From Euglena gracilis (lineage: Eukaryota > Euglenida > Euglenophyceae > Euglenales), in NCBI GenBank assembly GCA_039621445.1, contig CP154956.1, forward strand, positions 96,662,406 through 96,726,405: 64,000 nt of DNA. Direction: 5' to 3'. The notes beneath the pieces are model-generated. The model saw only the letters and a program-made list of their open reading frames with translations, was not told the origin of the DNA and did not search any database. This document shows positions 10,015-20,330 of this stretch, piece after piece; position 1 is the stretch's first letter, and each line of letters opens with the position of its first letter. The position numbers were made by a program, and so were the translations under genes.

Positions 10015-10396
10015 CATTGTGAGGCCATGCCTTGCTCGCCGGCGGTTTGTTGTGTGATTGTTCGCTGCGCTGGGTTAGGAGGTCCCGCTTAGTGCCTTCT
10101 TTCGCCGGAGTTGGCTGATTCCTTACTTGCCCTTCGACACCAAGAAGAAAGGAAAAGAGTTCACGAACGAAGAAGAACCGAGAAAAGAAGTCAATATCAA
10201 TTCAACATCCAGAAGGACACGAACCAGACGAATAGCAATTGAGAATTCAATTATCAATTTTCAATTTTGACTTCAATGAGCAATGCAGTGGAGAAGAAAT
10301 TGGGATTGCATGGCCACGGACGTCCTGGATCAGTTGCCGCAGAAGCAGGAGAACTTGGAGATGCGGTCGACACACGGCAAACCGTGGCCGTTTTTC
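10015..10396 (+). repeat. left arm of a DIRS-derived inverted repeat
   Basis: Starts CATTGTGAGGCCATGCC and runs through a leader into a gag start, ending near CAAACCGTGGCCGTTTT. It is matched in reverse complement by 11523-11890. The arm contains a terminal repeat and leader of the same family as 4380-4670. Confidence 0.85.
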
Positions 10397-11535
10397 CCCC
10401 CAGACCCCCACCCCAGACCCCTTTGCAGCCTTTGATGGAGGGGGGTGTCTCCCCATATTTCCTCCGTTGTATTTATTTTCTGGATAAGATGATTCTGGGG
10501 GGGCTGGGTTGGGGGTGTTGGACATTGCACCCCTAGGTACCCTAGGGCTTGGGCCCTTGGAAAAAGAATTTTTTTCTGGGGGGATGTGCATGCACTCTCT
10601 CCCTCTCTGCTCACCACTCTGGATGATCCTGTTGTTGGGACACATACTATAGGGCTTAAGGCCCCTGTTTGGCCTATCTGGTCTTCTCCATGTTGATGTG
10701 GTTGGTTGACATACCATAGGGGGGCCTCTGTGAGTCCCCCCCTTGATTGATTGTTCGGGATTTGGGAAATAAATGTAGGAGGGGTTCCTGCACCTCCCTC
10801 CAAAAGGGCCACTGTGGATCCCTTGTCCTCCTGAGGCTGGGTCATTAAAGGGGCCACTGTGCTTCCCCTTTCCCCCCTTTTTTGGCAGAGGGCCTCTGTG
10901 GGTCCCTCGGGAAATTTCTCCAGCAGCTGTCTTAGCTTCTTGGTGGCCACTGTGGGTCCACCCTGCTGGTTGGAGATGATGTCCCTTAGCTTCTTGGTGG
11001 CCACTGTGGGTCCACCCTGCTGGTCTCCAAGGTCTCCATGTGTAAATTTTTTCCATAATCCTTCTGTAGGTCTTCCAGGCCTTGATTTGGCTTCCAACCC
11101 CACTTGAAATCTGGGGGGGCTGCTGTGGCCCCCCCTTTTCCCCTTGAGAGGGGCTGTTGTGATAGATGAATTGGGGGGGTTTGACAGACCTTTTCTGCTC
11201 CTTCCTGAGGGGATTTGCTTGTAAAACTGGCCCCCATGGCCCCTGTAGTGTTGTCCTCCTTGGCCTTGATTCCAATTCCCCATCCTTTGGCTAATTTGTG
11301 TATAGGCGACTGGGCGCCTTTGGGGGAGATGCCCCACATGTGTGGGCTGTGGTTGTTCAATTGTGGAGCAATTTGGGCCCCCCTGGCCCATCCTTTGCCC
11401 ATCAAGAGTTGGGGCAGACTTTTGTCTTCTGGGCCTTCTGGCCACAGTGATCGAAGGACCGTGGCCGTCACTTGGGGGGGGGGTTTGGGCTGGGAAATTT
11501 CTGGTGTGGAGGGTCTGGGGATGTAAAACGGCCAC
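10330..11535 (-). pseudogene. DIRS gag-like gene, minus strand
   Basis: This is a 401-codon open frame on the minus strand, filling the loop between the inverted arms. It begins in the right arm and reads HGPSITVARRPRRQKSAP, which corresponds to the conserved segment of the other gag copies. Two tandem QQGGPTVATKKLR units follow, then GGLTEAPLWYVNQPHQHGED, which is closely matched by the plus-strand copy near 12210-12260. A Pro-rich end with PRAQALGYLGVQ parallels the region just upstream of RT in that copy. No RT follows: the frame runs into the left arm. The likely history is a 5' end of a DIRS element joined in inverted orientation to another. Confidence 0.6.
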
Positions 11536-11922
11536 AGTTTACCGCGTGTCGACCGCATCTCCAAGTTCTCCTGCTTCTGCGGCAACTGCTCCAGGACGTC
11601 CGTGGCCATGCAATCCTAATTTCTCCTCCACTGCATTGCTCATTGAAGTCAAAATTGAAAATTGATAATTGAATTCTCAATTGCTATTCGTCTGGTTCGT
11701 GTCCTTCTGGATATTGAATTGATATTGACTTCTTTTCTCGGTTCTTCTTCGTTCGTGAACTCTTTTCCTTTTTTCTGGGTGCCGAAGGGCAAGTTAGGAA
11801 TCAGCCAACTCCGGCGAAAAAAAAGGCACTAAGCGGGACCTCCTAACCCAGCGCAGCGAACAATCACACATAAAGGCATGGCCTCACAATGGCAAAGTGC
11901 GGAGCCCGAGGTGTCCCCAAGA
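11523..11922 (-). repeat. right arm of the inverted repeat plus DIRS terminus
   Basis: 11523-11890 is the reverse complement of 10396-10015. The outer extension (11891-11922) matches, inverted, the block at 4380-4415. This preserves the outermost terminal sequence of the family (GGACACCTCGGGCTCCGC on the minus strand). Confidence 0.85.
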
Positions 11923-12078
11923 ACCCCTCAATATTTCAAATGGGCATAGCGACCCAGAACCCAATGAGGCCATTGGGGCCTTTATAATCAAGGCCAGTGG
12001 GGAGAGAAATTTCAACAAGAAGATCAGAAATTACAAAAAAGCCATAGAGGGGGTCCTTCACAGGCCCCCTAGAAGCTA

Positions 12079-12978
12079 ATGGACAGGCCTGCAAGGGGTT
12101 TGTATTTAAATGGGCAGCCCTCTGCCCAGCCACAGGAGGAAGATGGCCCCCCAGGGGCCAGCTGGCAACAGGAAGGGGCAGACTCCCCACCAGCGTTTAT
12201 TCAATCAACAAGGGGGGGACCCTTAGAGGCCCCCCTGTGGTATGGCTACCAACCCCATCAACATCATGCAGACCAGATAGGCGAAACAGGGGCAGTAAGC
12301 CTTATGGTATGTATTCCAACTACAAGATCTTCCAGAGAGAGAGAGATAGAGAGTGAGAAGAGAGGAGAGTGCATGCACATCCCCCCAGGAACATTTGCTT
12401 TTTCCAAGGGCTCAACTCCTAGGGGCTCTAGGGGCTGTGAAATGTCCAACACCCCCCGCCCAGCCCCAAAAGAATCATCTAATTTAGGGAAAAAATTCCA
12501 TCGAGGAAAAATGGAGAGAATCCCTCCTGTAGCAGAGGATTCAGAAAAGTCCAAAATGGTGGTCAAAAAATGCCCCCCAGGAAAATGTCAATTTATAAAA
12601 AATGGAATTCAACCCCCCTGGGTAAATCCCCCCAAGTTGTCCACCCACCCAAAACCCAGGGCCAACTTGGACCTGAACCAGGCAGAAAAAATCCTATTGG
12701 GTTACAAAAAAACTGGGTCAATAAAACAAATTTCAGATTCAGACACCCAGCAGTTAATCCCATGGTTTCTAATATCGAAACCAGAAGGAGGAACAACAAA
12801 ATGCAGAATGATCAGCGACTGCAGAGAAATAAATCAGCAGTTTCAAGTAAAACCTTTCAAACTGGATCACATCCAACACATTTTTCCAGTTTTGGAAAAA
12901 GGCCACTGGGCAGCAAAAATAGACCTGAAAGATGCCTATTTTCATGTTCCATTAAGTCCAGGCCTAAGGCCATTTTGA
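12079..12978 (+). pseudogene. DIRS gag end and RT N-terminal half
   Basis: This 299-codon frame carries a gag-like part (GGPLEAPLWYGYQPHQHHAD, parallel to the minus-strand copy). RT fingers and palm follow: LISKPEGGTTKCRMISDCRE, then KIDLKDAYFHVPLSPG, with the first catalytic Asp in IDLKDAYF. It ends in TGA at 12976-12978 within a T run, and the next RT segment is in the -1 frame. A single-base change in that run therefore broke the gene. The ATG at 12079 is only the first in frame; upstream sequence from 11923 looks coding in other phases. Confidence 0.75.
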
Positions 12979-13319
12979 GGCATCTGGTGGGGGGGCAGAC
13001 CTGGGAATTTCAAACAGGATGCTTTCGGCTAAATGTAATGACCCAAATTATCATGTCAGTGATGAAAAGATTCGAAAAACTGTGGACAAAAAGCGGCATT
13101 CAGGTGTATATTTACCTGGACGACATTTAGCTGGTGCCCCCACCCAAAATATTTTGCAAAATAACCTGAACATAGTCGTAAAAGATTTGCTGAATTCAGG
13201 GTTCAAAATCAATGTGAAAAAGTCCACCCTACAGCCCACACAAGCGGTAACCCATCTGGATTTTCAACTAAACTTCCAGGAAGGAAAGTTACAGGTGTCC
13301 CCTCAGAAAGTCAAAACCC
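12979..13319 (+). pseudogene. DIRS RT palm and thumb
   Basis: Reads GQTWEFQTGCF, then IQVYIYLDDI with the catalytic YLDD near 13110, where the frame stops. It continues in another frame with VKDLLNSGFKINVKKSTL and EGKLQVSPQKVKTLK. Homologous spacing in the first DIRS element confirms the order. The sequence is cut at 13319-13320, where the composite insertion begins. Confidence 0.75.
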
Positions 13320-13675
13320 TGAAACAGGGGTGGCGCCGGGGTGGGGGCTCTCTTCGCAACCCACACCTTTTCTGCCGCCCGACCCCGGGCCCCCTGCTTG
13401 GCTGGCTTCGGCTTCGCCTTGGGTTTTGCCTTTGCCTTGGGCTTCGCCTTCCTACCCATTGGCAGGCAAATTCCACTTCAAATTCCCAAACTTCAACCAC
13501 AGCACCAAACTCAGATCTCTCAGTCTTCAATCAATCCCATGGTCCGCAGATTTCCCAGAAGGCCACAACCCATGGGCACAGCAATCAACTCACGAGGTTT
13601 GACTGAACAGAAAAAACACAAATTACAATTTGCAGCGCGCGCACTCAGTCCTAATTTAGAATTCAGGCTGCGCAC
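13320..13675. repeat. candidate LTR, copy 1
   Basis: Starts TGAAACAGGGGTGG and ends GGCTGCGCACA, so it has TG...CA termini. It is nearly identical to 15590-15948. A purine run abuts its right end on the minus strand (GGTGAGGGGAG next to TGTGCGCAGC), the place of a polypurine tract if the element lies on the minus strand. The minus strand also codes for a basic MGRKAKPKAK-type peptide within the repeat. Confidence 0.55.
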
Positions 13676-13744
13676 ACTCCCCTCACCACGAAAATTGCTG
13701 GACAATTTATGAATGACTCCATTTGCAGCCTGAACCCGCCAACC

Positions 13745-13990
13745 CGGGGGGGGTCGAAACTCGCCCCCGGGGAGGGTCCTGTTTGTCCCCCCCGTGGGGT
13801 CGAAACTCGCCCCCGGGGGGGGGCTCCCGCTCGTTCCCCTCGGGGGTCGAAACTAGCCCGGGGGGGGGGGGCGGCGTTCGTTTCCCCCCCCCCGGAGGGT
13901 CCAAACTCGCCGGGGGGGGGGTCCCGTGCGTTCCTCCACGGGGGGTCGAAACTCGCCCCAGGGGGGGGTCCCGTCCATCCCTCCCTCCCG
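13745..13990. repeat. 48-bp GTCGAAAC minisatellite
   Basis: The motif GGGGTCGAAACTCGCCCC occurs near 13749, 13797, 13845, 13893 and 13945, a period of about 48 bp. Each unit has C-run/G-run boundaries that can pair. More diverged copies continue at wider spacing near 14112, 14196, 14283, 14431 and 14504. Because 48 is a multiple of three, all frames keep a periodic peptide (for example a GASFDPP-like repeat on the minus strand), which need not be translated. Confidence 0.85.
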
Positions 13991-15589
13991 CCGTCAAAGA
14001 TCGGCGGCCGTGGGCCCCAGGGCCTTACACCACCCAAAAAGAACGAAAATCTCTCCTCTCTGGTGTTTGAAATGGGCGGTTCCCAACCAAACATCACAAA
14101 AAGGCTGCCCCCCCCACCCCGCGTTCGTAACTCAGCGGGTGGGCTGGAATTCTCTGAAAACGCAAAACTGGAAATACCCTCCACCCCCGCCCCGCGGTCG
14201 AAACTCAGCGGGTGAGGGGCCTGGGGCCATGAACCACAAACATCTTGCCTTCCCTCTGAAACTCAAAACCTTCCACCCCCAGGGTCGAAACTCACTGGGT
14301 CCAGGCTGAAAAACAAAGGCAATAAGGCAGCGATCGTGGTCCAAAGTCAAAACATAGAAATGTCCAATGTCAAAACGTGAACGGTCCAGCATGGCAAACG
14401 TGAACAGGCAAATGAGAGCGTCCCCTGGGGTCACAACTCACCAGGGTTCACAAACTGTGGTCGAAATACATTCATGAAACACAGAACACGTACCCCCCAC
14501 CTGGGGTCGAAACACACCAGATGGGTCATCTCCAGCCTGGAACGATGTATGTACCCCCCACCTGGGGTCAGGGTGGGCTATGTGGCCCGGTGGTACTCGA
14601 GCCTGGCTCGTCGGCGTCTCCGCTTCTCCGTACCCGTCAATGGTCTCGTCGTTGCCAAGGCCCTTCAGTGGGCCTCCTCTGCCTCGAAGCTGAACTCCTG
14701 GTTTGCCCGCCTGGAGGCTTCGAGGCTGGCAGCGATGTCCGTGGGGACTTCTCCTTCAGCTTCCCCTGAAGAGTTGGACGCGACTTTAGCGGCCCCTGGG
14801 GTTGCAAGCCCCATCATGGCCAGCACCGAAAACTCCCGGGCCGGAGCACACAGGGATTCGGTCGCTTGCCATGTGACCTGCTGTGCCGCCTTCACGATGT
14901 TGGCCATTTTGGCAGCGTACGTGTCTCCAGCGGCGATGATTTGGCCGCTTCCCTGGATCTCCATTGGTTTCGGGCACTGGCAGGGGCGATATGCCCAACA
15001 AAACCCATCGCAATGGGCCGGTCTCTGGAATGCTTGGACAGAACGGCCATCACCACCCACATCACCAATGTCACCATGCTAAATGTCGTCATGCCCGATG
15101 TTGTCATGCCCAATGCTGCATGTCCTCGCAGCGGCCGAAGCTCTGCCCGGGGACCCTCTCTCGGCGGCCGAAGCACAGCCGGCTTTCTGCGTGGCTAAAC
15201 CCTGAGTGGTTGTACAGGGCCGGGTCGTACCTCCATTATGTCCAACTTCAGCATGCATGGCCAGGGCGTCCACCGCCCGCCCTTACCTGTCCGTCACCGC
15301 ATGCACATCTCCGTCATCTGCATCTCCAGTCAGGCGAGCCCCATGATGAACCCCATGTCCATGTGGGCCATCTGCAGCCTGCACCCCATGTGCACCTGAG
15401 GCATCTGCAGCATGCACCCCATGTGCATCTGTGGCATCTGCAGCATGCACCCCATGTGCATCTGCGGCATGGCCCAAATGATCAGAATGTACATCTTGAG
15501 CAGGTTGACCATGTCCAGCTCTAGGGGTGCATGCATCAATCCAGCATGCTCCACTGCTTCATCCGTCGGGTCGTCACAGTTGAGTTGAT
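13991..15589. other. internal region between the candidate LTRs
   Basis: After the diverged GTCGAAAC units up to about 14510 there are only short open frames. One on the minus strand (15060 to 14665, 131 codons) is Ala/Glu-rich and helix-forming (for example AAQQVTWQATE, SLEASRRANQEF) and could be a remnant of a structural protein, but I recognise no family. No RT or integrase motif is present, so if the flanking repeats are LTRs the element is non-autonomous. Confidence 0.35.
15340..15480. repeat. 33-bp minisatellite
   Basis: Three to four units containing CACCCCATGTGCA at about 15382, 15415 and 15448. On the minus strand this encodes an 11-residue repeat rich in Met, Gln and His (QMPQMHMGCML). 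Confidence 0.8.
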
Positions 15590-15948
15590 TGTGAAACAGG
15601 GGTGTCGCCGGGGTGGGGGCTCTCTTCGCAACCCACACCTTTTCTGCCGCCCGACCCCGGGACCCCTGATTGGCTGGCTTCGGCTTCGCCTTAGGTTTTG
15701 CCTTTGCCTTTGGCTTCGCCTTCCTACCCATTGGCAGGCAAATTGCACTTCAAATTCCCAAACTTCAACCACAGCACCAAACTCAAATCTCTCAGTCTTC
15801 AATCAATCCCATGGTCAGCAGATTTCCCAGAAGGCCACAACCCATGGGCCCAGCAATCAACTCATGAGGTTTGACTGAACAGAAAATACACAAATTACAA
15901 CGTGCAGCGCGCGCGCTCAGTCCTAATTTAGGCTTCAGGCTGCGCACA
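15590..15948. repeat. candidate LTR, copy 2
   Basis: A direct repeat of 13320-13675 with the same TG and CA ends and only scattered substitutions. It is followed directly by the integrase-like coding fragment, not by DIRS RT sequence, so it does not simply restore the insertion site. Confidence 0.55.
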
Positions 15949-15954
15949 TTTTAG

Positions 15955-16417
15955 GGAATCTGAGGAGGAACCAATTTCACTTTCTCCAGACACGGGGGTG
16001 CACACCCAGGAGGAGGTGGAGGAGGATCTCTCCGTCCCAGTGATGGACAGGGTTTGGTCACGGGCATATGAAAATTGCCCTGTGTGGCGGCCTGTTTATG
16101 CAAGTTTGCAGGCCCCTGAAGGAGAGTGGCCTGAGGAGGTCCGTCTCTACGAGGACAAGATGTACACGGACGGGCTCCTCTGCGTGCCCACCAGCCTGAT
16201 GGGGCTCGTGGTCTGGGCCCACCACGGGGACACGGGCCACCCAGGAGCCTCCAGGCTCTGGCACCAGATGGGGCGGTGGTACAGGTTCGCGGATCCCAGG
16301 AGGGCTGAGAAAATCACCCGAGGCATCCAGCGGCAATGTAAAATCTGTCAAGCCTGTGACCCGTCTCGAGCACCTTTCAAGTGTGCTCTCGAAGCCACCC
16401 CTGTCAAACCCCCGTGA
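15955..16417 (+). pseudogene. orphan retroelement integrase zinc-binding (H2C2) fragment
   Basis: A clean frame from about 15955 reads an acidic linker, then VVWAHHGDTGHPGASRLWHQ and, further on, QRQCKICQACDPSRAPFK. That is the H-x3/4-H ... C-x2-C zinc-binding module (integrase_H2C2) found at the start of Ty3/gypsy integrases. It ends with a linker-like EATPVKPP and a stop at 16415-16417, so the catalytic DDE core is absent. The sequence is GC-rich and clearly different from the integrase at 30.5 and 40.4 kb, so it comes from another family. Confidence 0.7.
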
Positions 16418-17165
16418 CCGCACCTTGGCTACGGTCGGGGGCCCTTGCCAGAGCTGGGGGCCTAGTGGCCCCTCTCCAGGAAACAAGACGCCCGGGCGGG
16501 GCGAGGAGGCCACACGAGTGCACGGGGGGGGGGCTCCCACCCCCAAGGGCCTCGCCCAACACTCGCTGGCCTCGCCCAACACCCGCGGGCACAGAGCGCC
16601 ATCCAAAAGGACGAGCGCCCCCCGGAGCCCACTCGCCGCAAGTGCTCAACACCTCACGGAGCGGCACCAGGGCGCCGAGGGGGCCCCGGGGCCGCTAGGG
16701 TCCAAGGGGGCCTCGAGCTCCCGAGTCTCCATTTCTGCCCCCATACAAAAAAGTTCTGCCCTTCACATCAAATGTTCAATGTCTTTTTCGATTTCAGCTT
16801 TGAGCTTTGGCGGGGCCCCGGGCAAAGGCGGCCCCGGGGGGGGGGGCTGACGGCTGACTACACCCCTCCTCGGCCCACCACGCCCGGGGGGGGGGGCATC
16901 TGCCATTTTGACCAATTTTTGATGGTTGGCCACACCCCTCGTTGGCCCACCATGCCGGGGGAGGGGGGGGGGCTGCCGTTTTTCCACCAATTTTTAAAAA
17001 ATACACCCCGTCGGCCAATTTTTGAAGTTAACCACGGCGGGGAGGGGCAAGCGCCAACCCGCCTAAACACCGGAGAGAGCGGGAAGGGGGGAAGCCACCC
17101 CTCTCAAGGGGACGGGCCCCGGCCAAGGCAGCCCGGCCCACGACGCGGGGTGGGGGGGCAGCCCC
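16418..17165. other. GC-rich non-coding spacer with short tandem repeat
   Basis: No gene is supported. At about 16855-17035 a unit of roughly 70 bp (CACACCCCTCGTTGGCCCAC ... CCAATTTTT) occurs two and a half times. The remainder is G/C-run-rich, with shadow frames on both strands. Confidence 0.5.
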
Positions 17166-18564
17166 GACCCCCTCCACGGGGGGGGGCAGCCCCCTCCTCC
17201 AAGGAACGGGCCCCACCCAAGGCGCCTCCCCGGCGCCCCCTCCAGCACGCACCCCTGCCAAGCCCCCGGGGGCCTTTGGCCCAGGGACGCCGGGCAAGGC
17301 GGGGCGGCACTGCTGGGTTGGGGTCAAAGGTTTCCTTCCCAACGCAAGAGCTTTCCACCCCGGGCCAAGCGGGGCCTGGGGGGGGGGGAATCACAATTGC
17401 ACCCGAGCATCGAGCGTTTCGGGGGGGGGGCGGTCCACTCCTACCCATGGGCCAAGAGGGCTCACGTGATCGGAGGGGGAGCGGAGGGGCCCAAGGGTGC
17501 CTCCCCGGGCCGCGAGCCGGGAGGCGCCCGTCCCGCTTCTCGCCCCTCCCCTGAACCCCCTCCCCGACAGCACGCGCCACACAGCACTTGGCGCCACCGC
17601 TTGTGCGTTTCAACAAGAAAAAAAATGTAATTTTTTTCGAAGGCGGGAAAGCAAAGGGGGGGGGGCGGCACCTCGGACCGGCAAAGGAGTCGAATTTAAA
17701 TTGCACGGCAATTTTTTTGGTGAGGGAGTGTGCGCGGTCCGAGGGTACCTGCCCCAAGGAGGGGTCGCAAGGGGGCCCAAACGGGCCACGAAGGGCCGCG
17801 AGGCCGCTCCAAGGCCCCAAAGGGCCTTTTGAGGCCCCACTGGCCCCCAAGGAGGCCCCACAGCCCATTTTGACCAAGCCAAGGGAAGGTAAAGGAGGGG
17901 GCAGGTTGAGGGGGCCAACAGGCAACCCCCAAGGGGATGCGCAAGCCCTGCTGGGCTTTGCGCAAGCATGCGCACCCCCTTGGTGGGCGCCCAGATGACG
18001 CAAATCATTAAGAATTGCGCAGAGTATACCAAGTAGCCCCCCCAGCTGTAGCCCCCCCTCCAATTGTACATTTTCTGTTCACAGGGCTCTGTTTACACTC
18101 TGTTTTATCTGTCATTTGGCGTCAATTGTTTTGCATTACAAGTGCCAACTCAAAGTACGAATTAAGGAAAGTTCAAATTACAATTAAAATATCAAATTGA
18201 AGTCTCATTGACCAAGTATCCAAGTTCATTTATTGAGGCAAAATTATGTCATTTTCAACATCACCATCCTTACCAACACCCACCCCTACCCCACTTTTCC
18301 TCCAAGGGGAAAACCCCTACCAGGTGGGCCCGCCGGGCTCAAGTTCAAAAGATCCTACGCGGGTAGCGCCTCCAGGGGTCCCTTCACAGAGACCTGAGGA
18401 GGGGCAACCCCTACAACCCTAAAAAAGGAGACGGGAAAAGTTGTGAAAAAAGAAAAACTGTCAAAAAGGCAGCTGGCTGCCATTTTGGGTCAAATAAGGT
18501 GCAATCTAATGGCCCTGCGCTTTTTAAGGGCTTTTACGGACACCCTGGCAAATGTTTTGGTGGC
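17166..18564. repeat. 1.4 kb direct repeat, copy 1
   Basis: Begins GACCCCCTCCACGG and ends near TTTTGGTGGC. It is repeated with few differences at 18612-20009. The first part is GC-rich (proline/glycine shadow frames on both strands), the last 500 bp AT-rich. No coding motif is recognised. Confidence 0.9.
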
Positions 18565-18611
18565 TTTGCCTTGGGCTTCGCCTTCCTACCCATTGGCAGG
18601 CAAATTCCACT
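18565..18611. repeat. fragment of the candidate LTR between the 1.4 kb repeats
   Basis: These 47 bases (TTTGCCTTGGGCTTCGCC through CAAATTCCACT) match the middle of the candidate LTRs at about 13425-13475 and 15710-15750. The junction between the two 1.4 kb copies therefore lies in LTR-like sequence. Confidence 0.75.
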
Positions 18612-20009
18612 GACCCCCTCCACGGGGGGGGGCAGCCCCCTCCTCCAAGGAACGGGCCCCACCCAAGGCGCCTCCCCGGCGCCCCCTCCAGCACGCACCC
18701 CTGCCAAGCCCCCGGGGGCCTTTGGCCCAGGGACGCCGGGCAAGGCGGGACGGCACTGCTGGGTTGGGGTCAAAGGTTTCCTTCCCAACGCAAGAGCTTT
18801 CCACGCCGGGCCAAGCGGGGCCTGGGGGGGGGAATCACAATTGCACCCGAGCATCGAGCGTTTCGGGGGGGGGGGGCGGTCCACTCATACCCATGGGCCA
18901 AGAGGGCTCACGGGATCGGAGGGGGAGCGGAGGGGCCCAAGGGTGCCTCCCCGGGCCGCGAGCCGGGAGGCGCTCGTCCCCCTTCTCGCCCCTCCCCTGA
19001 ACCCCCTCCCCGACAGCACGCGCCACACACAGCACCTGGCGCCACCGCTTGTGCGTTTCAACAAGGAAAAAAGTGCAATTTTTTTCGGAGGCGGGAAAGC
19101 AAAGGGGGAGGGGCGGCACCTCGGACCGGCAAAGGAGTCGAATTTAAATTGCACGGCAATTTTTTTGGTGAGGGAGTGTGCGCGGTCCGAGGGTACCTGC
19201 CCCAAGGAGGGGTCGCAAGGGGGCCCAAAGGGGCCACGAAGGGCCGCGAGGCCGCTCCAAGGCCCCAAAGGGCCTTTTGAGGCCCCACTGGCCCCCAAGG
19301 AGGCCCCACGGCCCATTTTGACCAAGCCAAGGGAAGGTAAAGGAGGGGGCAGGTTGAGGGGGCCAACAGGCAACCCCCAAGGGGATGCGCAAGCCCTGCT
19401 GGGCTTTGCGCAAGCATGCGCACCCCCTTGGTGGGCGCCCAGATGACGCAATTCATTAAGAATTGCGCAGAGTATACCAAGAAGCCCCCCCAGCTGTAGC
19501 CCCCCTCCAATTGTACATTTTCTGTTCACAGGGCTCTGTTTACACTCTGTTTTATCTGTCATTTGGCGTCAATTGTTTTGCATTACAAGTGTCAATTCAA
19601 AGTACGAATTAAGGAAAGTTCAAATTACAATTAAAATATCAAATTCAAGTCTCATTGACCAAGTATCCAAGTTCATTTGTTGAAGCAAAAGTATGTCATT
19701 TTCAACATCACCATCCTTACCAACACCCACCCCTACCCCACTTTTCCTCCAAGGGGAAAACCCCTACCAGGTGGGCCCGCCGGGCTCAAGTTCAAAAGAT
19801 CCTACGCGGGTTGCGCCTCCAGGGGTCCCTTCACAGGGACCTCAGGAGGGGCAACCCCTACAACCCTAAAAAAGGAGATGGGAAAAGTTTAAAAAAGATA
19901 TCCTGTCAAAAAGGCGGCTGGCTGCCATTTTGGGTCAAATAAGGTGCAATCTAATGGCCCTGCGCTTTTTAAGGGCTTTTACGGACACCCTGGCAATTTT
20001 TTTGGTGGC
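18612..20009. repeat. 1.4 kb direct repeat, copy 2
   Basis: Second copy of 17166-18564, of almost equal length. It ends directly at the resumption of DIRS-type sequence (about 20010). High identity points to a recent duplication, or to an assembly duplication. Confidence 0.9.
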
Positions 20010-20330
20010 AAATTCCATAGCCCCCTGGGCCTCAAAACACCCATTTATCAGGAAATCAAGGCCCAATTAAGGGAAATAAAAATTCTACTGGAAACCTGGG
20101 GGGGCACACCCTTCCCCCAAAATGCAACCAGGGAGTTACACTCAGACAGCAGCACCCATGCCTGGGGGGGGGGGCTGGACATCCACACAGGAGAAATTGT
20201 TCCTGAATTTTGGAGAAAAGACTCCATTTTACACATAAATGTAAAGGAACTCACCGCAGCAATCATCATTGTGAAAAGTTTGACCGAACCTGGGGAAACA
20301 GTTTCTTTGTTCGTAGACAACCGGTAATTT
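20010..20330 (+). pseudogene. DIRS RNase H (second element)
   Basis: Reads LKTPIYQEIKAQLREIKILL, then RELHSDSSTHAWGGGLDIHT with the first catalytic Asp. INVKELTAAIIIVKSL follows with the Glu, and SLFVDNR with the second Asp, where a stop interrupts it. The match to the first DIRS element (LFSDSSTWQWGGGLD, INQKELQAA) is direct. Confidence 0.8.

Larger units (their letters stand above)
13320..20009. mobile_element. 6.7 kb composite insertion in the DIRS RT/RNase H region
   Basis: The DIRS RT thumb stops at 13319, and DIRS-type sequence resumes just before RNase H at about 20010. Everything between is unrelated. It holds a pair of 356-bp direct repeats with TG/CA ends (13320-13675 and 15590-15948), two minisatellites, an integrase zinc-binding fragment, and a 1.4 kb sequence in two direct copies. 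No clear target-site duplication frames it. More than one insertion and a local duplication probably built it. Confidence 0.6.

Noticed and set aside
13745-14520. CRISPR-like array
   Set aside because: Spacers are not unique, the spacing drifts, and the setting is eukaryotic with no cas genes. It is a minisatellite.
16356-19562. Many Pro/Gly/Arg-rich frames on both strands
   Set aside because: They are GC-run shadows in the 1.4 kb repeats and adjacent spacer. Both strands are open at once and no motif is present.
17166-20009. The 1.4 kb repeats as LTRs of one element
   Set aside because: Their ends are not TG/CA and only 47 bp lie between them, with no internal region.
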